This document shows positions 32,998 through 41,747 of a stretch of DNA of 64,000 nucleotides, piece by piece (within the stretch, counting starts at the first letter, position 1; every line of letters begins with the position of its first letter). Location of the stretch: assembly GCA_910583785.1 (NCBI GenBank), contig CAJTZK010000012.1, positions 27,603-91,602 on the forward strand, read 5' to 3'. The DNA comes from an uncultured Oscillibacter sp. (lineage in GTDB: Bacteria; Bacillota; Clostridia; Oscillospirales; Oscillospiraceae). Position numbers and translations under genes: made by a program. The notes beneath the pieces were generated by a model. The model was not told where the DNA came from and ran no database searches. It was given only the letters and a program-made list of their open reading frames with translations.

Positions 32998-33289
32998 GCC
33001 CTAATTTTTGATTTTTAGAAAGAGGACCCCGCGGGGGCGGACCTGCATGGCCGGCCTCCGCCCATAAGCCGTTCCACCGTAAAAACGCCTTGCGCCGCTG
33101 GGCGGGCGCGCCGCCCGGCGCCCCCGCCTTGGCGTTTGCGGGGCAGGGGGAACGCGGAGGGCCGCCCCCCGCGGGGTTCATCCTCCCCGGCCTTCTGCGC
33201 CCGGGAGCGTCCCGCGCCGGGTTTTCCCTCTTTTCAAAACAGAACGGATGTGCTATTATAAACGCGTCAAGCCGGAAGGAGGGACCCCC
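32998..33289. other. GC-rich spacer between ribU and dinB
   Basis: No gene seen. A fragment like the dispersed repeat core (GGGGGCGGACC...GGCCTCCGCCC) is near 33033-33063 and a GCCGCTGGGCGGGCGCGCCG palindromic stretch near 33093-33120. The dinB promoter is at the right end: a weak TTTTCA, 17 bp, TATTAT, with GAAC-GGAT-GTGC between the boxes. Confidence 0.45.
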
Positions 33290-34504
33290 ATGGACCGCGT
33301 GATTCTCCACTGTGATTTGAACAGCTTCTACGCCTCGGTGGAGCTGCTGGACCGCCCGGAGCTGAAAAAGCTCCCCGTGGCCGTCTGCGGGGACCCCTCT
33401 TCCCGCCACGGCATCATACTGGCGAAAAACGACCCGGCCAAGCGGTACGGCGTGCAGACGGCGGAAACCATCTGGCAGGCCAGGAAAAAGTGCCCGGAGC
33501 TGATTCTGCTGCCGCCCCGCCACAGGCTGTACCGGGAGTACTCCCGGAGGGTCAACGCCATCTACGATGAGTACACCGACCTGGTGGAGCCTTTCGGCAT
33601 CGATGAGAGCTGGCTGGACGTGACCCACACCCTCCACCTCTTCGGCATGGACGGCGGGGCCCTGGCGGATACCCTGCGGCGGAGGGTGAAACAGGAGCTG
33701 GGGCTGACCCTCTCCGTTGGGGTGTCCTTTAATAAGGTTTTCGCCAAGCTGGGGAGCGACTACAAAAAGCCCGACGCCACCACCGTGATCACCCGGGAGA
33801 ACTGGCGCGAGATTGTCTGGCCCCTTCCGGCGGGCGACATGCTCTATGTGGGCCGGGCGGCCAGGAAACTCCTGGGGCAGTATGGCGTCCGGACCATCGG
33901 GGAGCTGGCGGCCTGCCCCCGGGAGATGCTGGAGGAGCTGATGGGCAAGCTGGGGGGCCAGCTTCACAGCTACGCCAGCGGCTGTGACCGGGAGCCCGTC
34001 CGCTCCCGCTACCAGCCGGAACCCGTGAAGTCCATAGGGAACGGCACCACGTTTCCCAAAAATCTCACCACCCAGGCCCAGGTGGCGGCGGGCATCGGCC
34101 TGCTGGCGGACAGCGTGGCCGGGCGGCTCCGCCGGGCGGGGCTCTATGCGGGGGGCGTCCACGTGACGGTCCGGGACCCGGCGTTTCACGACCGATCCCG
34201 CCAGCGGCAGCTCCCGGCCCCCACTCATTTGATCCGGGACCTCTCCGCCGCCGCCCTGGAGCTGGCCGGGGAGCTCTGGAAGCCCCCCAGCCCCGTCCGG
34301 GCCCTGACGGTGACGGCCATCCACCTGACGCCGGAGGAGGAAACCTATGAGCAGGCGGACCTCTTCTCCCCCGGAGGGGACCGGGAACGGCAGGAACGCC
34401 TGGAGGCCGCCATGGACGGCATCCGGCGGCGCTATGGCAGCGGGTCCATCGCCTTCGGCACGGCGCGGCCAGAGGAGGAAGGCGGCGGAAGCTTTCAGAA
34501 ATAA
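33290..34504 (+). CDS. dinB: DNA polymerase IV (Y-family)
   Basis: 404 residues. Error-prone translesion polymerase. Catalytic motifs: HCDLNSFYASVEL (first Asp), steric region RHGIILAKNDPAKRYGV, FGIDESWLDVT (Asp-Glu pair), LSVGVSFNKVFAKLGSDYKKPD. The C-terminal little-finger domain is followed by a beta-clamp-binding-like segment YEQADLF. ATG follows GGAGGGACCCCC. Confidence 0.93.
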   Translation: MDRVILHCDLNSFYASVELLDRPELKKLPVAVCGDPSSRHGIILAKNDPAKRYGVQTAETIWQARKKCPELILLPPRHRLYREYSRRVNAIYDEYTDLVEPFGIDESWLDVTHTLHLFGMDGGALADTLRRRVKQELGLTLSVGVSFNKVFAKLGSDYKKPDATTVITRENWREIVWPLPAGDMLYVGRAARKLLGQYGVRTIGELAACPREMLEELMGKLGGQLHSYASGCDREPVRSRYQPEPVKSIGNGTTFPKNLTTQAQVAAGIGLLADSVAGRLRRAGLYAGGVHVTVRDPAFHDRSRQRQLPAPTHLIRDLSAAALELAGELWKPPSPVRALTVTAIHLTPEEETYEQADLFSPGGDRERQERLEAAMDGIRRRYGSGSIAFGTARPEEEGGGSFQK

Positions 34505-34518
34505 GCGGGCGGGGCCCC

Positions 34519-34797
34519 TTATCCGGAGGCCCCGTTGGCCTCTTCCGGTTTTTGATACTCCAGGAGGTCTTCCACCCGGCAGTCCAGGACATAGCAGACC
34601 TTCGCCAGGAAATCCAGGTCTACCATTTCGATTTGCTTGTTTTTGTAATAGCGGTCAACAATGGAATATTGGATGCCCGTCAAAGTTGCCAGGCGGTTGC
34701 GGGTGATTCCCCGGCTGTCGAGGACCTTTGCGAGCTTCACGGTGACCTTGCCATATTCTCCAACGCGGTACGTTACAATGCTTTTTATCTCGTTCAT
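34519..34797 (-). CDS. XRE-family regulator
   Basis: 92 residues. HTH of the Cro/CI type (ITRNRLATLTGIQYSIVDRYYKN ... LDFLAKVCYVLDCRVEDLLEY). GGGGAG lies 6 bases before the ATG. It is divergent from an interrupted small ORF across an AT-rich promoter region, a pairing that suggests control of that small gene. Confidence 0.85.
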   Translation of the reverse strand: MNEIKSIVTYRVGEYGKVTVKLAKVLDSRGITRNRLATLTGIQYSIVDRYYKNKQIEMVDLDFLAKVCYVLDCRVEDLLEYQKPEEANGASG

Positions 34798-34841
34798 GCC
34801 TGTCTCCCCTTTGGGAGGTATTCTAACAAGAATATACCTTC

Positions 34842-34870
34842 TTGACATTTTATATATTTAGACTTATTAT
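34842..34870 (+). promoter_or_regulatory. Promoter of the interrupted small gene
   Basis: TTGACA, 17 bp, TATTAT in a locally AT-rich stretch. Confidence 0.75.
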
Positions 34871-34927
34871 TTATATATTATGTAGATATCTGTATAATTA
34901 TGCCTGTCAATTTATGAGGAGGAAATG

Positions 34928-35092
34928 ATGAAAGGAACGAAACTCTGCACCATCTTGTTCAACGCGGTCAACGACGCGCTGTAGGCACTGGAAATGCGGA
35001 ACTACGGCGAAGCGGAAGAAATCCTCCAGCATGCGCGGGTAAAAGCGGAGGCCATACTCCTGGCGGGCGGGGGACAGGAGGAACAGGAGTAA
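34928..35092 (+). pseudogene. Small protein gene interrupted by an in-frame TAG
   Basis: From the ATG (AGGAGG 5 bases upstream) the frame reads MKGTKLCTILFNAVNDAL, then TAG at 34982-34984, then continues ALEMRNYGEAEEILQHARVK and on to TAA at 35092. The restored product would be a ~54-residue helical protein. The sequence after the stop keeps a helical, amphipathic pattern and the codon bias of the genome, so this is a recent nonsense mutation or read-through case rather than random DNA. Confidence 0.6.
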
Positions 35093-35138
35093 GCGCCAGG
35101 CGGCGCGCGGCACATGCTTACAATAGAAATAAAATAGG

Positions 35139-35168
35139 AAAGGAGCGGCTTCCCAGCCGCTCCTTTGG
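35139..35168. terminator. Bidirectional terminator between small gene and udk
   Basis: 12-bp stem AAAGGAGCGGCT/AGCCGCTCCTTT with TCCC loop; T-rich on both sides. Confidence 0.8.
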
Positions 35169-35786
35169 TCATTCCCGGTCGATGTGGTTTTGGATTCTCT
35201 GCATGATCATCTCCAGGGCCACCAGGTTGTGGCCCCCCTCTAAGACAATGATGTCGGCGTATTTCCGGGAGGGCTCCACGTACTGCTCGTGCATGGGCTT
35301 TACCGTGGTCAGGTACTGTGTCACCACGGACCGCAGGGTCCGGCCCCGTTCCTCCACGTCCCGGAGGCAGCGGCGGAGGATGCGCTCGTCGGCGTCGGTC
35401 TCCACGAAGATTTTGATGTCGAACAGCTCCCGGAGGCGGGGCTCGTGGAGGATCAGGAAACCCTCCACAATCAGGACCTTTGTGGGGAAAATTTCCACCG
35501 TCTGGTCCGTCCGGTTGTGGTCCACATAGGAATACACCGGGCACTGGACGGGACGGCCTTCCCGCAGCTCCTGGAGGTGGCGGACCAGCAGGTCCGTTTC
35601 AAAGGCGCTGGGGTGGTCGTAATTCTGGAGGGCCCGCTCCTCGTAGGTCTTTCCCTCCTGCCGCTTGTAGTAGCTGTCGTGGCCAATGACGGTGACGCTG
35701 CCGCCGAAGTGGTCTTTCAGGTGCTGGGCCAGGGTGGTCTTTCCGGAGCCGCTGCCCCCGGCGATGCCGATGATGATGGCGCTCAT
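35169..35786 (-). CDS. udk: Uridine kinase
   Basis: 205 residues. Phosphorylates uridine and cytidine for pyrimidine salvage. Walker A GIAGGSGSGKTT, the DSYYK lid motif (IGHDSYYKRQ), NYDHPSAFETDL and VIVEGFLIL-type Walker B (VLIVEGFLILHEP). GGGAGG is 8 bases before the ATG. The frame is open far upstream but only as antisense to the SH3b gene. Confidence 0.95.
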   Translation of the reverse strand: MSAIIIGIAGGSGSGKTTLAQHLKDHFGGSVTVIGHDSYYKRQEGKTYEERALQNYDHPSAFETDLLVRHLQELREGRPVQCPVYSYVDHNRTDQTVEIFPTKVLIVEGFLILHEPRLRELFDIKIFVETDADERILRRCLRDVEERGRTLRSVVTQYLTTVKPMHEQYVEPSRKYADIIVLEGGHNLVALEMIMQRIQNHIDRE

Positions 35787-35828
35787 ACCGTATTCCTCCC
35801 GTCGGTTCGATTCGATTCTCCAAGTTCC

Positions 35829-35856
35829 ATTATATGGGTCCGGGGCGAAAAAGCAA
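35829..35856 (-). promoter_or_regulatory. Promoter of udk
   Basis: Minus strand TTGCTT, 16 bp, TATAAT. Confidence 0.65.
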
Positions 35857-35896
35857 GGAGAACCTGAAAAGTTCACAAATTTTGACGAACTCGTAC

Positions 35897-35925
35897 TTGA
35901 CGGCGGCCTGGAAAATGGATATGAT
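35897..35925 (+). promoter_or_regulatory. Promoter of the zinc-ribbon/SH3b gene
   Basis: TTGACG, 17 bp, TATGAT. Confidence 0.65.
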
Positions 35926-35990
35926 AGAAAATGCGATGATAGCAGAACTGCATGGTTTTGACAAGGAAGATCACATACGGGAGGACCGAC

Positions 35991-37055
35991 ATGGCAATGA
36001 AACGCTGCCCCATCTGTGGGGAGAGATATTCCGATACATACCGAAACTGCCCATTCTGCGAGGAGGAGGAGTACTGGGAAGAGGAGCAGGAGCCCGCCCG
36101 CCGTCCCATCCTCCGGGAGGGCGTCCGGAGTCCCGGCGGCCGGGGCGGCCGGAGCGCCTACAGCATTGTGACGCCGATTCTGGTGGTGCTGATTGTACTG
36201 ATGGCCCTGCTGCTGGTCTACCTGCTCTACGGGGACAAGCTCTTCAACAAGGACGGGAAGACGCCGCCCAGCGGCCCTGACCAGCCGGGCATCTCCACGC
36301 CAGTAGAGCCCCCGGTCTCCACGGATGAGCCCCCCGCCGGGGACCCCGGCGGAACCGATGAGCCCGATGGCTCCGGCGGGTCCTCCGGCGCGGATGCGCC
36401 GGAGGAGGAAACCCCCGATACCGACACCCCCAACACGGGAACCATGCCCGAGGGCAATGCCGGAAACTCCGGCACAGCCTCCAACGGGTCCGGGACCTCC
36501 AGCGGCGGCATGAGCTACGCCTCCGCCGCGGCCCTGCCCGGCGGGCTGACCCTCAACAGTACGGACTTTAGCCGGAAGCCCTCCGAGGGGCCCTGGAAGC
36601 TGCGGGTCTCCGGCGGCACCGGGACCTATACCTGGATCAGCGAAAATCCCGCCATCGCTACCGTGGCCAGTGACGGCACCGTCACCCCCGTGGCCAGGGG
36701 CATTACCAATGTCCTGGTCACCGACGGGGCGAAGAAGGCCGTCTGCATCGTCCGGGTCACCGGAGACCCGGTTTCGCCCTCCGGCGGCGGAAACACCTCC
36801 GCGCCCACCACCCCCACGGTTTCCTCCGGCGGGTCCCTGAAGGCGGGCAAGGCCGTGGTCATCAACGGCGGCAACGGCGTCCGGGTCCGGTCCGGTCCCG
36901 GCACGACCTATGACATCCTGGCCACTGTGCCCAACGGCGGCTCTGTCCAGGTGGTTGCCAGCGCGGGAGACGGGTGGTACGAGATCACCTTTACCGCCGT
37001 GGGCGGTGTCACTACCACCGGATATATGAAGGGCGAGTTCTTGGCGAACGCTTGA
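35991..37055 (+). CDS. Membrane protein with zinc ribbon, Ig-like and SH3b domains
   Basis: 354 residues. N-terminal cytoplasmic zinc ribbon (KRCPICGERYSDTYRNCPFC), one membrane helix at about 61-81, a long Pro/Gly/Asp/Ser/Thr-rich linker (about 90-180), a BIG2-type Ig-like domain (WISENPAIATVASDGTVTPV), and a C-terminal SH3b domain (VRVRSGPGTTYDILATVPNG ... GYMKGEFL) likely to bind peptidoglycan. It is an envelope protein with the sensor-like layout zinc ribbon-TM-wall domain; role unknown. GGGAGG lies 6 bases before the ATG. Confidence 0.88.
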   Translation: MAMKRCPICGERYSDTYRNCPFCEEEEYWEEEQEPARRPILREGVRSPGGRGGRSAYSIVTPILVVLIVLMALLLVYLLYGDKLFNKDGKTPPSGPDQPGISTPVEPPVSTDEPPAGDPGGTDEPDGSGGSSGADAPEEETPDTDTPNTGTMPEGNAGNSGTASNGSGTSSGGMSYASAAALPGGLTLNSTDFSRKPSEGPWKLRVSGGTGTYTWISENPAIATVASDGTVTPVARGITNVLVTDGAKKAVCIVRVTGDPVSPSGGGNTSAPTTPTVSSGGSLKAGKAVVINGGNGVRVRSGPGTTYDILATVPNGGSVQVVASAGDGWYEITFTAVGGVTTTGYMKGEFLANA

Positions 37056-37067
37056 GCCTCCATAAAA

Positions 37068-37108
37068 AGGGCCTCCCCGGACGGAACCGTCCGGGGAGGC
37101 TTTTCTTC
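37068..37108 (+). terminator. Terminator of the zinc-ribbon/SH3b gene
   Basis: 14-bp stem GCCTCCCCGGACGG/CCGTCCGGGGAGGC with 2-nt gap, then TTTTCTT. Confidence 0.85.
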
Positions 37109-37118
37109 CCCCCTTTCC

Positions 37119-37147
37119 TTGCATCCCTGGAAAAATCATGCTATAAT
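37119..37147 (+). promoter_or_regulatory. Promoter of the ABC exporter-ylmH operon
   Basis: TTGCAT, 17 bp, TATAAT. Confidence 0.8.
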
Positions 37148-37189
37148 CACAGACTGTAAAATTATGTTCAGACAATGGAGGATTCGTTT

Positions 37190-38941
37190 ATGACCACCCA
37201 GGAGTTCCAGAGAAAATCCGCCCTGCAAATTTTTCTCTCCTACTTCCGGCCCCACCGGAAGCTGTTCATCATGGACCTCAGCTGCGCCCTGCTGATTTCC
37301 GTGATCGACCTGGCCTTTCCCGCCGTGTCCCGGTGGTGCATGTATGAGCTGCTGCCGGGAAGCGCCTACAAGACCTTCTTCTGCGTGATGGCGGTGGTGT
37401 TTGCCGCCTTTGTCCTCCGGGCCCTGCTGACCTATGTCATCTGCTACTGGGGCCACACCTTCGGCATCCTGGTGGAGGCGGACATCCGCCACGACCTCTT
37501 CCGCCACATGCAGGAGCTGAGCTTCAACTACTACGACAAAAACCGCACCGGGCAGCTCATGAGCCGCCTGACGGCGGACCTCTTCGACATCACGGAGCTG
37601 GCCCACCACGGCCCGGAGGACATCTTCATCTCCGGCGTCACCATCGCGGGGTCCCTGGCCATCATGTTCACCATCCAGTGGCGGCTGGCCCTGGTGATCG
37701 CCTGCATCATCCCGGTGTTCTTCGCCGTGGTCTGGTCCTGCCGCCGCTCCATGAGCGAGGCCTCCGCCGCCGTGAAGCAGAAAACCGCCGTCATCAACTC
37801 CGACATTGAGTCCGGCCTCTCCGGCATCCGCACGGCCAAGGCCTTCGCCAACGAGGGGGCGGAGCTCCAGAAGTTCGACAGCTCCAACGCCACCTTCAAG
37901 ACCTCCAAGCGGGTCTTCCACAAGGCCATGGGCCGCTTCAACGCCACCATGGAGTTCTTCCTCTGCATCCTCTCCGCCGCCGTCATCGCCGCCGGGGGCG
38001 TGTTCCTCATGCGGGGGGAGCTGAACATCATTGACCTGACCACCTTCAGCCTTTACATCACCACCTTTGTCACCCCGGTGCGGAAGCTCTCCAACTTCGC
38101 GGAACTCTTCGCCAACGGCACGGCGGGCCTGGGCCGCTTTATCGAGCTGATGCGGGAGGAGCCCGCCCTGAAGGACGCGCCGGACGCCAAACGGCTGGAC
38201 CGGGTGGAGGGAAAGATCGACGTGGACCACGTGAGCTTTGCCTACCAGGGCGACGCGGCGGTGCTGCGTGACGTGGACCTCCATATCCGCCCCGGCGAGA
38301 CGTTGGCGGTGGTAGGGCCCTCCGGCGGGGGAAAGTCCACCCTCTGCCAGCTGATCCCGAGATTCTACGACGTCACCGAGGGCGCCGTCCGGCTGGACGG
38401 CGCGGACGTGCGGCAGGTGACCCAGGAGTCCCTCCGGCGGAACGTGGGCGTGGTCCAGCAGGACGTGTTCCTCTTCGCCGCCAGCATCCTGGAGAACATC
38501 CGCTACGGCCGCCCCGGGGCCACGGAGGAGGAAGTGGCCCGGGCTGCCCGGCTGGCGGAGATTTACGACGACATTGTGGCCATGCCCGACGGGTTCAACA
38601 CCTACGTGGGGGAGCGGGGCGTGCTCCTCTCCGGCGGGCAGAAGCAGCGGATTTCCATCGCCCGCATCTTCTTGAAGGACCCCCCGGTGCTGATCCTGGA
38701 CGAGGCCACGTCGGCCCTGGACAGCGTGACGGAGGCCAAGCTCCAGGAGGCTTTCGACAAGCTCTCCCAAGGCCGGACCACCATCATCATTGCCCACCGC
38801 CTCTCCACGGTCCGGAACGCGGACCGCATCGCCGTCATCGAAAACGGCGAAATGGTGGAGCTGGGCAGCCACGAGGAGCTGATGGCCAGGGACGGGGCCT
38901 ATGCCGCCCTGGTCCACACCCAGGAGCTGCGCCATGGATAA
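37190..38941 (+). CDS. ABC exporter, fused membrane and ATPase domains (MsbA/BmrA type)
   Basis: 583 residues. Six membrane helices (to ~310), then the nucleotide-binding domain: Walker A VVGPSGGGKSTLC, Q loop VGVVQQDVFLF, signature LLSGGQKQR, Walker B VLILDEATSALD, switch His in IIIAHRLSTV. Functions as a homodimer or half-transporter for lipids, drugs or peptides. The start was set at the second ATG since the first ATG forms part of its GGAGG site. It overlaps ylmH by 8 bp. Confidence 0.92.
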   Translation: MTTQEFQRKSALQIFLSYFRPHRKLFIMDLSCALLISVIDLAFPAVSRWCMYELLPGSAYKTFFCVMAVVFAAFVLRALLTYVICYWGHTFGILVEADIRHDLFRHMQELSFNYYDKNRTGQLMSRLTADLFDITELAHHGPEDIFISGVTIAGSLAIMFTIQWRLALVIACIIPVFFAVVWSCRRSMSEASAAVKQKTAVINSDIESGLSGIRTAKAFANEGAELQKFDSSNATFKTSKRVFHKAMGRFNATMEFFLCILSAAVIAAGGVFLMRGELNIIDLTTFSLYITTFVTPVRKLSNFAELFANGTAGLGRFIELMREEPALKDAPDAKRLDRVEGKIDVDHVSFAYQGDAAVLRDVDLHIRPGETLAVVGPSGGGKSTLCQLIPRFYDVTEGAVRLDGADVRQVTQESLRRNVGVVQQDVFLFAASILENIRYGRPGATEEEVARAARLAEIYDDIVAMPDGFNTYVGERGVLLSGGQKQRISIARIFLKDPPVLILDEATSALDSVTEAKLQEAFDKLSQGRTTIIIAHRLSTVRNADRIAVIENGEMVELGSHEELMARDGAYAALVHTQELRHG

Positions 38942-39725
38942 GGGCGCGCTGCTGGACCGTTTCGGGCTTTCCGGGGAGGACCGGATGGCCCTGGCGAAGG
39001 TCCTGGACAAGGCGGAGCAGGCGTCAGGGCGGAACATTCCGGCCTCCACGGACTTCCTGAGCCCCCAGCAGCAGGCCCAGGCCCAGGACCTGCTGCGGCT
39101 GGCGGGGATTTCCGGGGCGTCCTATGTCCTCCAGGGAGGCTATGAGGGGGCGGAGCGCCAGCTCCTTCTCTTCCTCCCGGACTGGATGGAACCGGAGAGC
39201 GCCGGGGCCCCCATCTGCTGCCTCCGGGCGGAATTCCGGGAGGAGGAGAAGCTGACCCACCGGGATTTCCTGGGGAGCCTGATGGGTATGGGCATTGTGC
39301 GAGAGAAGGTGGGGGACATTCTTGTGGCCCCCGGAAGCGCGGACCTTTTGGTTTTGGAGGGCGTTGCGGACTTCCTGCTGCAAAGCTGGAACTCCGCCGG
39401 GCGAGCGAAGCTCCGGGTTGCCGCCATCGAGCCGGAAAACCTCCATATTCCAACGGTTCAGCGGAAGGAGGTCCGGGACACGGTGTCCTCTCTCAGGCTG
39501 GACGCGGTGGCGGCCTCCGGCTTCCGGCTGGCCCGGGGGAAGGCCGCCGCCCTCATTGAGAGCGGCAAGGTCCAGCTGAACTGGCGGGAGTGCGTGAAGC
39601 CGGACAAGCTGCTGGAGGCGGGGGACGTGGTGTCTGCCCGGGGCTTTGGAAAATTCGAGCTTTGCGAGGTGGGGGGCCGGACCCGGAAGGGGCGGACTGC
39701 CATTGTCTTGCGGGTCTACGTCTGA
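38934..39725 (+). CDS. ylmH: YlmH-type S4-domain RNA-binding protein
   Basis: 263 residues. N-terminal mixed domain with GSLMGMGIVREKVGDILV (a YlmH hallmark), C-terminal S4 RNA-binding domain (VAASGFRLARGKAAALIESG; VKPDKLLEAGDVVSARGFGK). In Firmicutes YlmH binds the ribosome and acts in ribosome-associated quality control. Usually found in the ylm/divIVA cluster; here it is translationally coupled to an ABC exporter. Confidence 0.92.
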   Translation: MDKGALLDRFGLSGEDRMALAKVLDKAEQASGRNIPASTDFLSPQQQAQAQDLLRLAGISGASYVLQGGYEGAERQLLLFLPDWMEPESAGAPICCLRAEFREEEKLTHRDFLGSLMGMGIVREKVGDILVAPGSADLLVLEGVADFLLQSWNSAGRAKLRVAAIEPENLHIPTVQRKEVRDTVSSLRLDAVAASGFRLARGKAAALIESGKVQLNWRECVKPDKLLEAGDVVSARGFGKFELCEVGGRTRKGRTAIVLRVYV

Positions 39726-39799
39726 GGCGGGAAGAAATCTGGCGCCAATTTGAAGAACGGCGGGCCGGAAAACCGTATAAAATAGGGGGAGGATTTGGA

Positions 39800-39997
39800 A
39801 TGGTGGAATATGCGTTTGAGACGGTGGCCGCCGACGAGGGGTTTTTCGTGGGAAAGACCACCGGCCACCGGGAGGCCATTCTCCGGCGGGCGGCGGAGGG
39901 CTGGCGCTACGCCGGGTGGATTCCCACCCAGCAGATGAACGGCTCCATTTTGGAAATCGACTTGGTATTCGAGCGGGAACAGGGGGGACAAGCATGA
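39800..39997 (+). CDS. DUF4177-like small protein
   Basis: 65 residues: EYAFETVAADEGFFVGK...HREAILRRAAEGWRYAGWI...ILEIDLVFER, a beta-alpha-beta layout as in DUF4177 proteins. GGGGAGG lies 7 bases before the ATG. Its end overlaps the next gene (ATGA). Function unknown. Confidence 0.8.
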   Translation: MVEYAFETVAADEGFFVGKTTGHREAILRRAAEGWRYAGWIPTQQMNGSILEIDLVFEREQGGQA

Positions 39998-40206
39998 AGC
40001 AGGAGCAGATCGACCGCATCAACGAGCTGGCCCGGAAGGCCCGGTTCGCGGGCCTGACCCCGGACGAGGAGAAGGAGCGGGCCTCCCTCCGGCGGGCCTA
40101 TATCGACTCGGTGCTGGGAAATCTCAGGGACCAGCTGGACCACACCTATATTGTGGACGAGCAGGGGAACAAGCGGAAGTTGGAGAAGAAAGAGACGGAG
40201 GACTGA
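39994..40206 (+). CDS. DUF896/UPF0291 family protein
   Basis: 70 residues. RINELARKARFAGLTPDEEK, LRRAYIDSVLGNLRDQLD and YIVDEQGNKRKL match the YnzC/YneJ (UPF0291) family, small helical cytoplasmic proteins of unknown or SOS-linked role. Translationally coupled to the preceding gene. Confidence 0.92.
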   Translation: MKQEQIDRINELARKARFAGLTPDEEKERASLRRAYIDSVLGNLRDQLDHTYIVDEQGNKRKLEKKETED

Positions 40207-40208
40207 CC

Positions 40209-41414
40209 ATGGCGGAGAACAAGAGACAATCGTCCGGCGGCAGGGACTGGAGCTGGCCCCTGATTATCCTGGCCTTCTGGGCCTTCTGGCCCCTGGGGCT
40301 GGCGTTGCTGTTCGGCAAGCTCTTCGCCGACGACGAGAAGAAGCCCGCACAGAAGGCCCCGCCCCTCCAGGGTGCGCCGGGGCAGCCCGCCGCCCAGTTT
40401 TCCAGGGCCTCCGCCGCCCCGCCCCGGCGGCAGACCAAGGCCGCCAAGGCGGTCAAGAAGGTCACCAAGTCCCCGGCGGCAAAGAAGTCCAACGCCTGGT
40501 GGCTGAAAATTGGCGGCCTGGCGCTGCTGTTCTTCGGATTGAACGGGATGGTGGACGCGGTGGACAGCCTGCTGTGGGTCGTGCAGTCCGGAACGGCCGC
40601 CCTCTGGTGGCTGGAGGACCTGCTGGGCGGGCTGGCCATTACCGCCGGAGGCGGGGCCATGCTCTACAGCGGCTTTGCCATGGACCGCCAGCTGAGGCGT
40701 TTTTCCAAATACCTCCTGGTCATGGGGGACCGGGAGGCCATACCCATCGACGAGCTGGCCCGGACCCTGGGTTACTCGGAGCGCCGGGTGACGAAGGACC
40801 TGGAGAAGATGACCGACAAGGGCTACTTCGGCGGGAAGGCGTATTTAAACATGGAGCTGGGCTATTTCTTCCGGGGCGGAAACGCGGAGGCGGGCTTCCG
40901 CCAGCGGTTCGAGGAGGCCCACTCCGCCGCAGAGGAGCCCAGGGAGGCCCCCAAGGAGGCGGAGGAGGGATATTCCGGCATCCTCCGGAATATCCGCCGG
41001 GCCAACGACCAGATCGCGGACCCTGTTCTCTCCGCCAAAATTGGACGGCTGGAGGACATCACGGCCAGGATTTTCAAGGCCGTGGAGGAGGACCCCAGGA
41101 AGAAGGACCGCATCGGGACCTTCCTGAACTACTACCTGCCCACTACGCAGAAACTGCTGGACTCCTACGCCCAGTTCGAGGCCGCCGGAGTGGAGGGAGA
41201 CAACCTCCGCCAGGCCAAGGAGCGCATTGAAAACACCATGGACTCCATCGTCAGGGGCTTTGAGCACCAGCTGGACGAGCTCTACCAGGCGGACGCCATG
41301 GACGTGGACTCGGACATCCGGGTGATGGAGCACATGCTCCGCCGGGACACTGGCAGCGCGGAGGAGGACTTCGGCCTGGGGGGAGGAAGCGCCCTTCAAG
41401 AGGAGGAGGAATGA
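40209..41414 (+). CDS. XpaC-like 5-bromo-4-chloroindolyl phosphate hydrolysis family protein
   Basis: 401 residues. N-terminal hydrophobic helix (18-38), a basic Ala/Lys/Pro linker, two further helices (about 98-116, 134-153), a winged-helix-like segment (IPIDELARTLGYSERRVTKD), an acidic linker, then a helical domain (YSGILRNIRRANDQIADPVL ... TFLNYYLPTTQKLLDSYAQF) typical of XpaC. XpaC is usually encoded beside TelA; no telA is visible here. Starts 2 bp after the UPF0291 gene. Confidence 0.85.
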   Translation: MAENKRQSSGGRDWSWPLIILAFWAFWPLGLALLFGKLFADDEKKPAQKAPPLQGAPGQPAAQFSRASAAPPRRQTKAAKAVKKVTKSPAAKKSNAWWLKIGGLALLFFGLNGMVDAVDSLLWVVQSGTAALWWLEDLLGGLAITAGGGAMLYSGFAMDRQLRRFSKYLLVMGDREAIPIDELARTLGYSERRVTKDLEKMTDKGYFGGKAYLNMELGYFFRGGNAEAGFRQRFEEAHSAAEEPREAPKEAEEGYSGILRNIRRANDQIADPVLSAKIGRLEDITARIFKAVEEDPRKKDRIGTFLNYYLPTTQKLLDSYAQFEAAGVEGDNLRQAKERIENTMDSIVRGFEHQLDELYQADAMDVDSDIRVMEHMLRRDTGSAEEDFGLGGGSALQEEEE

Positions 41415-41747
41415 GGGGAGCGCCCTGCCGCGCATCTTAATTTTAAGAGGAATGCGGCGTGGGGGCGGACCCACGGACCCGCCTCCCACAGGCTCATATC
41501 TTCTCTTCAAATTGGACCCGCCCGGGACGAGGCCCGGTCCCCCTGGAGGGAGGCGGGGCATCCCGGGCTGCCGCCGCTTCCGCTGGGGGGACCGCCGGAC
41601 CTTAGAGCGGGATAAGGCCCGTGACACCGCCTTTTCCTCCCGGGAAAAAGGCGGTGTAAACCAGCGGTTAGCAGAAAGAAAGCCGGAAGTTGGTGGTAAA
41701 ACCCCCGCCGGGCCTGCTACATTGGACCCACAAAGGAGGGATGCCCC
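41415..41747. other. 333-bp region with repeat copy and large hairpin
   Basis: 41414-41492 is a minus-oriented copy of the dispersed repeat. A long hairpin, ACACCGCCTTTT facing AAAAGGCGGTGT, is at 41623-41657. The next gene seems to use an extended -10 (TGCTACATT, near 41714). No other coding sequence was seen. Confidence 0.5.

Noticed and set aside
34928..35092. Pyrrolysine or selenocysteine recoding at the TAG
   Set aside because: No recoding element or suppressor tRNA is visible in the window; a nonsense mutation is simpler. Kept only as an open alternative.
41623..41657. Terminator call for the ACACCGCCTTTT hairpin
   Set aside because: No T-run follows on either strand and it is >200 bp after the upstream gene; described as a hairpin only.
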